Shown here: in pieces, positions 6,355-6,356 of the stretch
Layout of the letters: the number at the start of each line of letters is the position of its first letter
How positions within the stretch are numbered: position 1 is the first letter of the stretch
Source: an uncultured Alphaproteobacteria bacterium
GTDB lineage: Bacteria > Pseudomonadota > Alphaproteobacteria > Rickettsiales > UBA1997
Reading direction: 5' to 3'
DNA length: 6,356 bases
Assembly: GCA_903849835.1 (NCBI GenBank)
Contig: CAINKA010000121.1
Span: forward strand, 1 to 6,356
The notes under the pieces: generated by a model
Seen by the model: only the letters and a program-made list of their open reading frames with translations
Database searches by the model: none
Told to the model about the DNA's origin: nothing
Program-made: the position numbers and the translations under genes

Positions 6355-6356
6355 GA

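Overview
This window looks like a piece of chromosome from an AT-rich alphaproteobacterium. The best lineage clue is a free-standing NDUFS4-type complex I accessory protein, a family shared by Alphaproteobacteria and mitochondria. A chi-type clamp-loader subunit (HolC), an RppH-type Nudix hydrolase, a proteobacterial CcmF and a GshA of the PF08886/TIGR02049 type agree with this. The low GC and the ccmF gene standing apart from other ccm genes would suit a Rickettsiales-like or other reduced lineage. However, a complete threonine synthase is unusual for obligate intracellular Rickettsiales, so the exact group is left open.

Layout: two genes run leftwards, rppH then holC (962 down to 46), joined by a 4-base overlap. 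A 71-bp divergent intergenic region (963-1033) separates them from a rightward block of five genes: thrC, a small alpha-helical protein of unknown function, ccmF, the NDUFS4-like gene and gshA (1034-6288). All four junctions in this block overlap by 1 or 4 bases (ATGA, TAATG, ATGA, TGATG), so it is very probably one translationally coupled operon. Its products belong to threonine synthesis, cytochrome c maturation, complex I and glutathione synthesis. The last three have respiration and thiol/redox chemistry in common; thrC and the unknown gene have no obvious link to them.

The most striking structure is a palindromic repeat present twice. One copy (2475-2548) lies in frame inside the unknown gene and adds about 25 codons near its N-terminus. 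The other (6276-6354) overlaps the 3' end of gshA, supplies its stop codon, and forms a perfect 32-bp inverted repeat around a 15-nt loop. Each arm of each copy is itself a 25-nt hairpin. Two base pairs of that small hairpin differ between copies in a compensated way, which suggests that the arm hairpin is, or recently was, the selected or mobilised unit, as in REP/BIME elements. A short degenerate 7-bp tandem repeat also lies inside ccmF. I found no RNA genes, CRISPR array, transposase or toxin-antitoxin pair. The only non-coding stretches are 1-45, 963-1033 and the repeat at the right end.
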